Source: Thermotogota bacterium ADurb.Bin062 (lineage in GTDB: Bacteria > Thermotogota > Thermotogae > MWEM01). Taken from it: 64,000 nt of DNA. The DNA lies in assembly GCA_002071085.1 (NCBI GenBank), contig MWEM01000005.1, positions 1 through 64,000 of the forward strand, in the 5' to 3' direction. This document shows positions 42,515 to 51,101 of this stretch, one piece after another (position 1 is the first letter of the stretch; the number at the start of each line of letters is the position of its first letter). Made by a program: the position numbers and the translations under genes. The notes below the pieces were generated by a model. That model was not told where the DNA came from. It saw only the letters and a program-made list of their open reading frames with translations, and did no database searches.

Positions 42515-43945
42515 ATGAGACTGTTCAATATCTTCAAACAAGATCTATCCGCCCAGGAAGTAGCCGAGGTACGCAGGGAGGTTCTGGCCATCGCCTTGCC
42601 CGCTATGGGTGAAAACGCGTTACAGATGGTTTTAGGACTGGTCGACACGGCGTTTTTGGGGTACTTGAACTGGCAGGCAATGGCGGCCGCGGGTTTAGCC
42701 AACCAGGTCTTTTTCATATTCCAAGCGTTCCTCGTCGCAATCGCGACAGGAAGTTCGGTTTTAGTTGCGAACGCCGTGGGAGCGAAGAACCAGAACGCCA
42801 TCCGTTCCGCGACCTGGAACGCTATCTATCTAGCGTTGATCTTAGGTTTGGTGATCACATGCTTTTCGCTGATCTCTTCCGGTTTGGTTTTTTTAGGAGG
42901 GGCCGGCGCCTCGGCCGAGGTGCGCGGGATGGCCGCTTCCTACTTGCAGATCAACCTGCTCGGAGGGGTCGTCTTGTCCCTGATGTTCGTCCTGTCCGCT
43001 CTTCTGCGCGGATCCGGAGACACGAGAAGCCCGCTGTATGCGTCTATTCTCGCGAACTCCCTGAACGCGCTCTTGGACTACATCCTCATCTTCGGGAAAA
43101 TGGGAATGCCCAAGATGGGGATCGAGGGCGCGGCTTTGGCGACCGTTATCTCTCGCGCGGTGGGCTTAGTGATCCTCGGGGTCATCCTCTTCCGATCGCC
43201 GCGGTTCCAGTTGCGTGTCAAAGAAAATCGCCGCTTTAGCTCGAAAAGAACGAAAGAGATCTTACGCGTCGGGTTGCCCACGAGTATGGAAAATTTCTTT
43301 TTTTCGCTTGGGATGCTCGTTTTCGCGAACATCTTGTTGATCGCGGGAGATCAAGCTTACGCAGCGCACCGCGTGGGCATCAACATCGAATCCATTTCCT
43401 TTATGCCGGGGTTTGGCGTTTCGGTGGCCTTAACGGCCTTAGCCGGCCAGTACAACGGTCGGGACGATCTCCGTATGGTTCGCGGCATCGTGAAACAAGG
43501 GTGGATCATCGCATGCGCGTTTATGGTTTGCGCCGGTATCTTCATTTCGCTGTTCCCGGAGTTCTTGATCCGTATTTTCACTGCAGATAAAGATATCATC
43601 GATATGGCGGCGGTTCCCGTACGGATCATCGGACTCGTGCAATTCTTTTTGGCTACGGACTCCGCGATCACCGGTAGCTTGCGCGGAGTGGGAGAAACGA
43701 AGCTCCCGTTCTTCATCTCTTTGACCGCCGTCTGGGGTTTACGTTTGCCGATCGGTTTCATCTTGGTCAAGTTTTTCAATCTCGGGTTGCTGGGCGCGTG
43801 GATAGGGATGATGACCGACTTCATCACGCGCTCTATCCTCAAGTTGACCGTATACGCGAGCGGGAGATGGATCAAAACCGCAGAAAAGACGAGAAGGGCC
43901 GTCGGTATCGAAAAGGAACGGCGATTGACCGATCAGACCACCTGA
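42515..43945 (+). CDS. MATE family efflux protein (NorM/DinF type)
   Basis: 476 residues with twelve predicted helices in two similar six-helix halves; the second half begins near residue 240. MATE pattern QMVLGLVDTAFLGYLNWQAMAAAGLANQVF and the matching GVSVALTALAGQYNGRDD in the second half are typical. It exports cationic drugs or metabolites by sodium or proton antiport. A perfect hairpin (TGAGGG/CCCTCA) overlaps its stop codon and a terminator follows. The gap before it is R3 plus about 110 bases with no obvious promoter. Confidence 0.9.
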   Translation: MRLFNIFKQDLSAQEVAEVRREVLAIALPAMGENALQMVLGLVDTAFLGYLNWQAMAAAGLANQVFFIFQAFLVAIATGSSVLVANAVGAKNQNAIRSATWNAIYLALILGLVITCFSLISSGLVFLGGAGASAEVRGMAASYLQINLLGGVVLSLMFVLSALLRGSGDTRSPLYASILANSLNALLDYILIFGKMGMPKMGIEGAALATVISRAVGLVILGVILFRSPRFQLRVKENRRFSSKRTKEILRVGLPTSMENFFFSLGMLVFANILLIAGDQAYAAHRVGINIESISFMPGFGVSVALTALAGQYNGRDDLRMVRGIVKQGWIIACAFMVCAGIFISLFPEFLIRIFTADKDIIDMAAVPVRIIGLVQFFLATDSAITGSLRGVGETKLPFFISLTAVWGLRLPIGFILVKFFNLGLLGAWIGMMTDFITRSILKLTVYASGRWIKTAEKTRRAVGIEKERRLTDQTT

Positions 43946-43978
43946 GGGAGCGCCCTCATCCGTGAAACGGGCCATTCG

Positions 43979-43997
43979 AAAAAGGGCTACCCTTTTT
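43979..43997 (+). terminator. Terminator after the MATE gene
   Basis: AAAAAGGG, a CTA loop, and CCCTTTTT form a short stem ending in a T-run. It separates the MATE gene from the glmU promoter. Confidence 0.7.
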
Positions 43998-44009
43998 CTC
44001 GATTTCCGG

Positions 44010-44040
44010 TTGTAAAGAATTTTCCTTTTTTTGGTATAAT
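44010..44040 (+). promoter_or_regulatory. Promoter of the glmU-prs-rplY-pth cluster
   Basis: TTGTAA (44010-44015), a 19-base spacer, and an extended -10 TGGTATAAT (44032-44040) lie 29 bases before the glmU ATG. Confidence 0.7.
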
Positions 44041-44068
44041 AAGCCTTGGTTCACGGGAGGTAGAGACC

Positions 44069-45481
44069 ATGCTTTTTATTGTCCTTGCGGCGGGATTCGG
44101 AAAACGGATGAAGTCGAACCGCCCGAAGGTATTACATAAGCTCGTTGGAAAACCCATATTGGGATGGGTCTTGTGTGCTTGCCAGAAGGCCTTTGATCCA
44201 GGGCAACCGAATCGTCTCGCCGTGGTCATCCATCCGGATATGCAAGAAGCGGTCGATTATATCGAAGGCTGGAAGAAAGAAGCCGGTTTAGAGAACGTGG
44301 AGATCTGTTTTCAAAGGGAACGTTTGGGTTCCGGACACGCCGTTTTGATGGCCAAGGAAGCGATCGACCGATGTGAGAAGGGAGAGTCGGTGGCCATTCT
44401 TTCCGGAGACGTGCCTTTCGTTCGCCCTGAGACGGTTCGAGAGTTGGCCCTATGCGCAAAAGAGCTCAGCGGGGCCGTGTTGACGGTGGACAACCCGAAC
44501 CCTCACGGATACGGCCGCATCTTTCGAGACCCCCAGGGACACGTCGAACGAATCGTGGAAGAGAAGGATCTATCGCCCGAGCAGCGTTCTATCAGAGAAG
44601 TGAACGCCGGGGTCTATGTGTTTGAGGCGCGCGCCCTTTCTTGGGCATTGGACAGACTGGATAACCACAACGCGCAAGGAGAATACTACTTGCCGCAAAC
44701 CGTAGAGATCCTTGTAAGGAACCGCGGAAAAGTTGCGGCTTTAACCATAAACGACCCGGTCGAGGTGAGCGGCGTAAACGACCGATGTCAGCTCGTGACT
44801 TTGGACAGACTGATGCGCCTTCGTATCAACCATCGTTGGTTGGCGGAAGGGGTAACAGTCATCGATCCGGAAAACACGACGATAGAATCGGACGTCCAGA
44901 TCGGTATGGATACGATCATACAACCGTATTGCTTCATCGCGGGCAAGACGGTGATCGGAAAAGACTGCGTCATCGGCCCCTTCAGCCAGATTACGGACTG
45001 CTCGATCGGTGACGGATGCGAAATCGACCGGTCCCATATGCGTGGGGCAAAGGTATCCAAGCGGGTGCGCATCGGCCCTTTCGCGAGGATACGGGAAGGA
45101 ACGGAGCTCTCCGAAGGGGTCAGCATAGGGGACTTCGTCGAGCTGAAAAAGACGTCGATGGGCGTTGGGTCGAAAGCGCACCATCTGAGCTATTTAGGGG
45201 ACGCGACGATCGGAGAGAACGTGAATATCGGCGCGGGTACCATCACTTGCAACTACGACGGGTATCATAAATACCCGACGCAAATCGGGAACAACGCCTT
45301 CATCGGCAGCAATACCGCCCTCGTCGCCCCGGTTTCGATCGGAGAGGGCGCCATCGTGGGCGCCGGCTCCGTGATCGTCGAAAACGTCGAGAAGGACGCA
45401 TTAGCGCTGGCCCGAGGACAACAGATACAGAAACCTGGAAGAGCCGCCGTCATAAGGGAGAGGAACAAGAAACGACCGTGA
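44069..45481 (+). CDS. glmU: Bifunctional GlmU: GlcNAc-1-P uridyltransferase / GlcN-1-P acetyltransferase
   Basis: 470 residues behind GGGAGGT. The N-terminal pyrophosphorylase has LAAGFGKRMKSNRPKVLHKL and a Mg-binding Asp in LSGDVPF. The C-terminal left-handed beta-helix (about residues 250-450, with hexapeptide repeats and the NIGAGTITCNYDG active-site loop) is the acetyltransferase. It makes UDP-GlcNAc for peptidoglycan; murB and wecB elsewhere in the window use that product. First gene of the cluster. Confidence 0.97.
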   Translation: MLFIVLAAGFGKRMKSNRPKVLHKLVGKPILGWVLCACQKAFDPGQPNRLAVVIHPDMQEAVDYIEGWKKEAGLENVEICFQRERLGSGHAVLMAKEAIDRCEKGESVAILSGDVPFVRPETVRELALCAKELSGAVLTVDNPNPHGYGRIFRDPQGHVERIVEEKDLSPEQRSIREVNAGVYVFEARALSWALDRLDNHNAQGEYYLPQTVEILVRNRGKVAALTINDPVEVSGVNDRCQLVTLDRLMRLRINHRWLAEGVTVIDPENTTIESDVQIGMDTIIQPYCFIAGKTVIGKDCVIGPFSQITDCSIGDGCEIDRSHMRGAKVSKRVRIGPFARIREGTELSEGVSIGDFVELKKTSMGVGSKAHHLSYLGDATIGENVNIGAGTITCNYDGYHKYPTQIGNNAFIGSNTALVAPVSIGEGAIVGAGSVIVENVEKDALALARGQQIQKPGRAAVIRERNKKRP

Positions 45482-45529
45482 AGCGGCTGATGACAAAGAG
45501 TCTTTTTTTCTGGAAGGGGTTCGAGGGGT

Positions 45530-46480
45530 ATGCCTTATAATCGTCCCGAAATGAAAGTTTTCGCCGGATCGTCAAACCCGGAGCTCGCTCAGAAGATGGC
45601 GGACTACATGTCTGTCAAATTGGGCGAGATCGATATCGGAAAGTTCGCCGACGGAGAGGTGAACATCAAGATCGGGGAGACCGTTCGCGGTCACGACGTT
45701 TTTATCATACAGTCCACCTGCACTCCCGTGAATGACAACCTGATGGAGCTTTTGGTGATGATCGACGCCTTTTGTCGCGCCTCGGCCAATTCGGTGTCGA
45801 TTATCATGCCCTATTACGGGTACGCGCGTCAGGATCGAAAAGCCAGAGGACGCGACCCGATCAGCGCCAAATTGGTGGCCAACCTAATCACCGTCGCAGG
45901 GGCCAAGAGGGTCGTGACGGTCGACTTGCATGCGGATCAAATCCAGGGGTTTTTCGATATCCCGCTGGACAATCTCCGCTCTTTCCCGGTTTTCTGCAAC
46001 TATTTCACCGAAGAAGACTCTTTCAACCCCGAGGACTACGTGACCGTATCTCCCGACGTCGGGGGTGTTAAGCGAGTCAGAAGATTCGCGGAGAAGATGA
46101 AGACGTCGCTGGCCATTCTCGACAAACGCCGCCCACGCGACAATGTGGCCGAGATCGTCAATGTCGTGGGTGACGTAAAGGGGAAGAAGGTCATCTTATT
46201 CGACGATATGATCGATACGGGGCGTTCTCTCGTAGGGGCGGCTGAAACCTTGCTGAATGTGGGCGCAGTGAGCGTTCAGGCCTGCGCCGCGCACGGTTTG
46301 CTATCGGGAAACGCCGCGGAATTGCTCCAAAATTCTTTAATCGACCGGATTCTGCTGACGAACACCATACCGCATCGCTCCTTGCCCGACAAGTTTAAGA
46401 TCCTCGACATCTCTCATTTGTTGGGTGAAGCCGTGATTCGAGTACGGAAAAACCTTTCGGTCAGCATTCTTTTCAGGTAA
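45530..46480 (+). CDS. prs: Ribose-phosphate pyrophosphokinase (PRPP synthase)
   Basis: 316 residues. Motifs: MMPYYGYARQDRK, the flexible loop with DLHADQIQGFFD, and the PRPP loop VILFDDMIDTGRSL. It makes PRPP, needed by pncB and by nucleotide synthesis. It lies 48 bases after glmU, a classical glmU-prs-rplY-pth order of Gram-positives and Thermotogota. Confidence 0.97.
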   Translation: MPYNRPEMKVFAGSSNPELAQKMADYMSVKLGEIDIGKFADGEVNIKIGETVRGHDVFIIQSTCTPVNDNLMELLVMIDAFCRASANSVSIIMPYYGYARQDRKARGRDPISAKLVANLITVAGAKRVVTVDLHADQIQGFFDIPLDNLRSFPVFCNYFTEEDSFNPEDYVTVSPDVGGVKRVRRFAEKMKTSLAILDKRRPRDNVAEIVNVVGDVKGKKVILFDDMIDTGRSLVGAAETLLNVGAVSVQACAAHGLLSGNAAELLQNSLIDRILLTNTIPHRSLPDKFKILDISHLLGEAVIRVRKNLSVSILFR

Positions 46481-46521
46481 ACGAGAACAATAGCGTTTCT
46501 AGATAAACGAGGAGGAGTACC

Positions 46522-47166
46522 ATGGCAAAGCAAGCACTACAAGTAGCAGAAAGGACCCGATTAAAAACATCCGGCTCCCGGAAATTGAGGGCGCGTAAGG
46601 TTCTCCCGGGAACAGCCTATGGCCCGGACTTTGGCCCGTTGAACATCGAGGTGGGCAGAGAAGAGTTCATGATTATGATCCAAAAGGTCTCGACCACCAC
46701 CTCTATTGACCTGAAAATTGCCAAGTCCGATGGGAGCTCAATGGTGAAAAGGGCCTATTTGAAACAAGTTCAGCGACATAAGGTCACAGATTTCCCGATC
46801 CATTTCGACTTTTTCGTGCCCTCGGAAGGCCACGTGATGCGGATCGAGGTGCCGATCGAATACCAGAACACGCCCAAAGGCGTTGACCAAGGAGGGCGTG
46901 TCGATACCTTCCACGAATCGGTCGAGGTGGAAGCGCTTCCGAAAGACATTCCGGAAATGGTCTCGGTGGATATCGCCAATCTCGATCTGGGCGATTTCTT
47001 GAAGGTGAAGGATCTCCACCTACCGCCCGGGGTCAAACCGCTCCTGGACCCCGAAGAGATCCTCTTGGCCGTCACGATGCCGAAGGAAGAGGTAGAAGAA
47101 GAGCCCGCCGGTGAGGAAGAGGTCACCCAGCCAGAAGTGATTAGGGAAAAGAAAGAAGAGAAATAA
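46522..47166 (+). CDS. rplY: Ribosomal protein bL25 (CTC/TL5 type)
   Basis: 214 residues behind GAGGAGG. The N-terminal 5S-RNA-binding domain (GSRKLRARKVLPGTAYG, about 1-95) and the longer C-terminal domain (about 100-190) fit the CTC general-stress form. The tail is highly acidic (EEVEEEPAGEEEV), an expected feature of this type. It binds 5S rRNA in the large subunit. Confidence 0.92.
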   Translation: MAKQALQVAERTRLKTSGSRKLRARKVLPGTAYGPDFGPLNIEVGREEFMIMIQKVSTTTSIDLKIAKSDGSSMVKRAYLKQVQRHKVTDFPIHFDFFVPSEGHVMRIEVPIEYQNTPKGVDQGGRVDTFHESVEVEALPKDIPEMVSVDIANLDLGDFLKVKDLHLPPGVKPLLDPEEILLAVTMPKEEVEEEPAGEEEVTQPEVIREKKEEK

Positions 47167-47206
47167 GCGCTTGACAGAGTCGGATAATACCGAAGGAGAC
47201 ACGGAG

Positions 47207-47803
47207 ATGGTGTTCTTCGGTCTTGGGAATCCCGGAACCGAGTATCATGATTCCAAACACAATCTCGGGTTTCAAGTGATCGACCATTTCGTGACCACAC
47301 ACCGGAAAGAGATTTTGGAGTCGCGGTTCCTTCCGACGTTATACCAGTATTGGAGTTGCCGGAATCGATTTGGTCAAGCCTATCTACTGATCAAACCGCT
47401 CACCTTCATGAACCGTAGCGGAGAGGCCTACCGCCACGCTCAGGGACATTTCGGCTACTCCGATGGCGAAAGCGTCATCATCTATGATGATGTAGCCTTA
47501 CCGCTGGGCGCGGTGCGGATACGGGCGAAAGGGTCCGATGGGGGCCACAAGGGTATACGATCGATTTTGTCCGTCACCGGGAGCGATGAAATCGCGAGGA
47601 TACGGATAGGGATCGGCCCCAAACCCCCAGCGATGGACCTGTCGGACTACGTGTTGCGCCCCTTGAAAATTACGGAGCGGTCGATCATCAACGAAACGAT
47701 CGACACCGTGGCCGACGCGATAGAACGACTGACCTATGAACGAGTGGAGACTGTGATGAACCAGATCAATCGATTTTCGAGGGAGAAATATGGATCGTTG
47801 TGA
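47207..47803 (+). CDS. pth: Peptidyl-tRNA hydrolase
   Basis: 198 residues from MVFFGLGNPGTEY, 8 bases after AAGGAG; an in-frame TTG at 47171 is rejected. GNPGTEYHDSKHNLGFQVID carries the catalytic His and the Asn, KPLTFMNRSGEA and YDDVALPLGAVRIRAKGSDGGHKG the other conserved residues (Asp in YDDV). It frees tRNA from stalled peptidyl-tRNA. Its 3' end overlaps the next gene by 14 bases. Confidence 0.96.
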   Translation: MVFFGLGNPGTEYHDSKHNLGFQVIDHFVTTHRKEILESRFLPTLYQYWSCRNRFGQAYLLIKPLTFMNRSGEAYRHAQGHFGYSDGESVIIYDDVALPLGAVRIRAKGSDGGHKGIRSILSVTGSDEIARIRIGIGPKPPAMDLSDYVLRPLKITERSIINETIDTVADAIERLTYERVETVMNQINRFSREKYGSL

Positions 47804-48179
47804 CTACTGCGGGACGGATGAACAGGTGACCGTCTACGCGTTGGATTCCGAATACTACGGGAAGACGGTGCGTCTTTGTCCCTCGTGCTTGAGGAATAAA
47901 ATTACGACTTCATTCCGCCCGATCGACAAACTAAAGCTCGACGATATGATCCGGTCTTTTCTTTTGGTAAACGATTCTCCGTATTCGAACGCGGAGTTGA
48001 AGAGGGATGAGAATTGCTCTTTTTTCCTGTATCCATATCTGATCGGCTTCGAGCTCTTCGAAAGGGAAGTCGAGGCGCCCGTTTTTGAGTCGTGGAGTCG
48101 AGAGGTCTATCGACGTTGGGTTCATTTCTTGACGACCGTTCAACGATTGGAGAACAAAAGGCGTAAAAAAGGTCCTTAA
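47790..48179 (+). CDS. Small zinc-ribbon-type protein of unknown role
   Basis: 129 residues, starting inside pth. CDYCGTDEQ and LCPSCLRNK form a CX2C...CX2C treble-clef-like zinc site in the first 35 residues. The rest is helical and basic, ending KNKRRKKGP-like. No family beyond the zinc site was recognised. Its coupling to pth suggests a translation-linked job, by position only. Confidence 0.7.
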   Translation: MDRCDYCGTDEQVTVYALDSEYYGKTVRLCPSCLRNKITTSFRPIDKLKLDDMIRSFLLVNDSPYSNAELKRDENCSFFLYPYLIGFELFEREVEAPVFESWSREVYRRWVHFLTTVQRLENKRRKKGP

Positions 48180-48343
48180 CCCGGAGGTTGCGCGTTTTCG
48201 GCGGCGCGCGCGTGAGGTCATCCTCAGCGATCACACCGAAAGGTCGTTCGCTTCTTCTCCGACGGGCGGCGACTCAGTGATTGGAGATCCGTTTCGACCG
48301 ATAGAGGAGTTTTAAGAAAAAAACTATACTGGAGGTGTCTACT

Positions 48344-48805
48344 TTGAAAAAAAGAGGATTAGGGGTTCTGATTGCAGTTTTGGCGTTGGTCTTCGTGATC
48401 AGTTCTTGTGTGTTGTTTAAGGGTACGCCGGTGGGAAAGAAATGGAAGGGGACCGTCAACCTGACGACCGCCGCCGGCCAGGTGGCTGCGGGTCCCTACA
48501 ATGTGAGCATTACGCTAGAATTTGAATGGCTCTTCGGGAACTCAAAAATCATCGGTGGCCAGGTCACCCTTACCCCAGCATTAGCCGCAGGGAAGCGGGC
48601 CGGAGCGGAGCCATACAAGTTTAACATCACCGGCGGGGAATACGCCGAAGCGGATACGACTCTGAGCTTCAAAGCCAAAGAGGTCGATACAAAGGATATC
48701 TTGGATTTCACCGGCAAGGTGGTGGAAAAAGCCATTTCCAACGGGGTCATCACTTTTGGCGTTTTGACGGTAGGTAGTTTTGCAATATCCGAGCAAACGT
48801 CCTAA
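48344..48805 (+). CDS. Unknown small lipoprotein
   Basis: 153 residues from a TTG, 7 bases after GGAGG; a GTG at 48335 lies inside the ribosome site. The signal peptide ends with the lipobox VISSC (Cys near residue 22). The mature part is beta-rich with Gly, Thr and Val (KGTVNLTTAAGQ, NVSITLEFEW, GGQVTLTPAL), perhaps an eight-stranded lipocalin-like barrel. No family was recognised. It stands alone after a 160-base gap with no promoter I could fix. Confidence 0.75.
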   Translation: MKKRGLGVLIAVLALVFVISSCVLFKGTPVGKKWKGTVNLTTAAGQVAAGPYNVSITLEFEWLFGNSKIIGGQVTLTPALAAGKRAGAEPYKFNITGGEYAEADTTLSFKAKEVDTKDILDFTGKVVEKAISNGVITFGVLTVGSFAISEQTS

Positions 48806-48847
48806 GCCCGAAGGTTTTTTAACCTACGTCGCTTAGCCATCATACTA

Positions 48848-48856
48848 TGGTATAAT
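48848..48856 (+). promoter_or_regulatory. Extended -10 promoter of spoVS
   Basis: TGG then TATAAT at 48851-48856, about 73 bases before the spoVS ATG. No clear -35. Confidence 0.6.
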
Positions 48857-48928
48857 AGTTCCGAACCGTAAACTGATGTTTCCTATCGTTTGCGTTTTCC
48901 GATCCACCAGTCAAAGGAGGAACGAACT

Positions 48929-49210
48929 ATGGAAGTGTTGAAGGTTAGCTCCAATTCCAATCCAAACAAGGTCGCCGGAGCGATCGCGGGCGAGCTCAGT
49001 AAGAACCAATGCGTCGAGCTGCAGGCGATCGGAGCCGGGGCGGTGAATCAATCGGTCAAGGCGGTGGCGATCGCGAGACGGTTTTTGGACGAACAGCAAA
49101 AAGACCTCTATATGGTTCCCAGCTTTGAGGACGTCAATATCGACGGAGAAACCAGAACGGCCATCTCGGTCAAAGTGACAGCGGTAGAGAAACCAAAAGT
49201 TGATGAATGA
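48929..49210 (+). CDS. spoVS: Stage V sporulation protein S (SpoVS) family
   Basis: 93 residues from MEVLKVSSNSNPNKVAGAIAG behind AAAGGAGG, with GAGAVNQSVKAVAIARRFL, the signature of this Alba-fold family. It binds nucleic acid in structural studies and is spread through non-sporulating Thermotogota, so sporulation is not implied. The stop overlaps the next start (ATGA). Confidence 0.95.
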   Translation: MEVLKVSSNSNPNKVAGAIAGELSKNQCVELQAIGAGAVNQSVKAVAIARRFLDEQQKDLYMVPSFEDVNIDGETRTAISVKVTAVEKPKVDE

Positions 49211-49479
49211 GGGATTTCTACACTCCTTCAGAAGAAGAGTTAAACCAGATTGCGATAGCGTGTAGTGAAGATGAACGCCTCAGAGAAATCCTGGGGCGTA
49301 TTTTGTCGTTTTCCGAAGAAGAACGGGAGAGCTTTCGTCAAAAGATGACCCTGTTTTTTATCGGGGCTGAAACGGACGAAGATATCAAGGCCAAACGCGT
49401 CTTCTCGGTTTTAATAGAAAGAGTTTACGCGGAGAAAATCGGAAAAAAGGTGGCGTTGAATGAACTTACTACAAGTTGA
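49207..49479 (+). CDS. Unknown small acidic protein coupled to spoVS
   Basis: 90 residues, start overlapping the spoVS stop and end overlapping the DUF1385 gene. It is acidic and helical (EEELNQIAIACSEDERLREIL, ILSFSEEERESFRQKM), with no membrane segment. No family was recognised. The three-way overlap implies equal expression of spoVS, this protein and the DUF1385 protein. Confidence 0.7.
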   Translation: MRDFYTPSEEELNQIAIACSEDERLREILGRILSFSEEERESFRQKMTLFFIGAETDEDIKAKRVFSVLIERVYAEKIGKKVALNELTTS

Positions 49480-50359
49480 AGAGAGTATGGCTGCGGGAGG
49501 CCAAGCGGTCATAGAGGGCGTGTTGATGCGCGCGAAAAAAACCGCGATCGCCGTTCGTCAACCGGACCGGAAAATCGTCACCCGTGAATATGACAAACCG
49601 ATGTTGATCAAACGGTTTCCGGTTTTAGGGACCCCGTTTATACGTGGCGTTTGCGTACTATGGGATTCGATGTATATGGGTATCGTAGCCTTGAGTTGGT
49701 CGGCGGAGGTCTCCTCACAGGATACGGGAGAAGAGCTGAAAAAGAAGGATATCGTGGGCGCGATCCTCTTCGCCCTAGCGCTGGCAATCGGACTATTCGT
49801 ACTGGCGCCCTTCCTCGTGGCCCAGCTGATACCGGCGATTAAAGAGGACCCAGTCTCTTTCGCCCTATTTGAGGGGATCATAAGGGTGGCCATTCTCGTT
49901 TTATATATTTGGGCGGTATCCCGTTCCAAAGATGTGAAACGGGTTTTCGAATACCACGGCGCCGAACATAAAACCGTTCATGCCTATGAGGCCGGCGTCG
50001 AGCTGACGGTGAATGAGGTCCGCAAGTATTCGCGGATACACCCGCGGTGCGGAACGAGCTTCCTTTTTATTACGATGATCGCCGCGATCATCGTTTTAAT
50101 CATCGCAAACTCCATTTGGCAGGTCGGGTTCTGGCAGAAACTCCTCATCCGGATTCTCTTCATTCCTGTCATCGCCTCCATCTCTTACGAATTTTTACGC
50201 TTCACGGCCAAACACCTCGATAACCCTCTCTTTCGGGCGTTGGCTTGGCCTGGGATGCTCCTGCAGCGGCTGACGACAGCCGAGCCGGACGATGACCAGC
50301 TCGAAGTGGCGATTGTTTCTTTGAAAAGCGCGGTGGGCGCTCTAGAGACGGAGGTGTAG
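49460..50359 (+). CDS. DUF1385 (YqhQ-like) membrane protein
   Basis: 299 residues; the ATG at 49460 follows AAGGTGG, and an ATG at 49487 is the alternative. GGQAVIEGVLMRA at the N-terminus, FEYHGAEHKTVHAYE and HPRCGTSFLF are the DUF1385 signature, with conserved His and Cys that suggest a metal site. Hydrophobic helices fall about 95-125, 135-155, 195-240. The family is predicted to be a metal-dependent membrane enzyme of unknown reaction, often near prfA/rpmE. Confidence 0.88.
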   Translation: MNLLQVEESMAAGGQAVIEGVLMRAKKTAIAVRQPDRKIVTREYDKPMLIKRFPVLGTPFIRGVCVLWDSMYMGIVALSWSAEVSSQDTGEELKKKDIVGAILFALALAIGLFVLAPFLVAQLIPAIKEDPVSFALFEGIIRVAILVLYIWAVSRSKDVKRVFEYHGAEHKTVHAYEAGVELTVNEVRKYSRIHPRCGTSFLFITMIAAIIVLIIANSIWQVGFWQKLLIRILFIPVIASISYEFLRFTAKHLDNPLFRALAWPGMLLQRLTTAEPDDDQLEVAIVSLKSAVGALETEV

Positions 50360-50362
50360 TGA

Positions 50363-50995
50363 ATGCTGGCCCTGCATTTGTTTTTAGCGCATACGGTGGC
50401 CGACTACTCTTTCACGAACCCGATGAAGCTGTACGGAGAAGGTTCCTCGTGGGCCATTCTCAAGCACGCCGCTTGGTTCGCCGTGGTGTTCCTCGCTTTC
50501 ACCTTCGACACCGTGTTTTCTTCCGGTTATGGGATCACCCTATTCTTCGGTTCTTTGGTTTTGCACGGATTGATCGATTGCCTTCGGTTCAAAAACAAAA
50601 AGGTATGGTGGGTAGAGACCGTTTCTTGGCTTTCTTTCCTCGCGATTGGTATATTCAGCTCCGTTTTTTTTACAGGCTCCTATATCACTCCCGCCTTCGC
50701 GATGTACCTGGTCGGTATGGTCTCGGTCTCCGTCATCCCCACTCAAATCTTCCGCATGATCGGATGGATTCCGAAGATGGAGAACGAGTCGGATGGGATT
50801 TCCGAACGTCTGGCCATCTTCATTTTCTTATTGGCTCTGAACTGGCCGTTGGCTTTGGCTTCGATCGGGTGCGGCCTGTCGTACCGCTTGATTTTTAGAA
50901 AAATGACCCCCCCGCTCTGGTGGGTCAGCCCCACGCTGGGAATCGCCGTTTCTCTTCTTTTCCGGTGGGTAATCTATAGATCCTTTTCATTCTGA
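50363..50995 (+). CDS. DUF3307-like polytopic membrane protein
   Basis: 210 residues. LFLAHTVADYSF at the N-terminus and VLHGLIDCLRFKNKK recall the DUF3307 His/Asp pattern. Six or so helices are predicted across the chain. It follows the DUF1385 gene by 3 bases. Function unknown. Confidence 0.6.
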   Translation: MLALHLFLAHTVADYSFTNPMKLYGEGSSWAILKHAAWFAVVFLAFTFDTVFSSGYGITLFFGSLVLHGLIDCLRFKNKKVWWVETVSWLSFLAIGIFSSVFFTGSYITPAFAMYLVGMVSVSVIPTQIFRMIGWIPKMENESDGISERLAIFIFLLALNWPLALASIGCGLSYRLIFRKMTPPLWWVSPTLGIAVSLLFRWVIYRSFSF

Positions 50996-51047
50996 AGACT
51001 TTCTAATTTCGGTCGTATCCGGAGGGGTTCTGATTTTCTTGTGACCA

Positions 51048-51056
51048 TGTTATAAT
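51048..51056 (+). promoter_or_regulatory. Extended -10 promoter of the 51102 gene and the BMP transporter
   Basis: TGT then TATAAT at 51051-51056, 46 bases before the GTG start. A weak TTCTGA at 51028-51033 has a 17-base spacer. Confidence 0.6.
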
Positions 51057-51101
51057 TATCCGGCGAGTCTAGGATGGGAGATTACCTCGGAGGAGATACG
51101 G

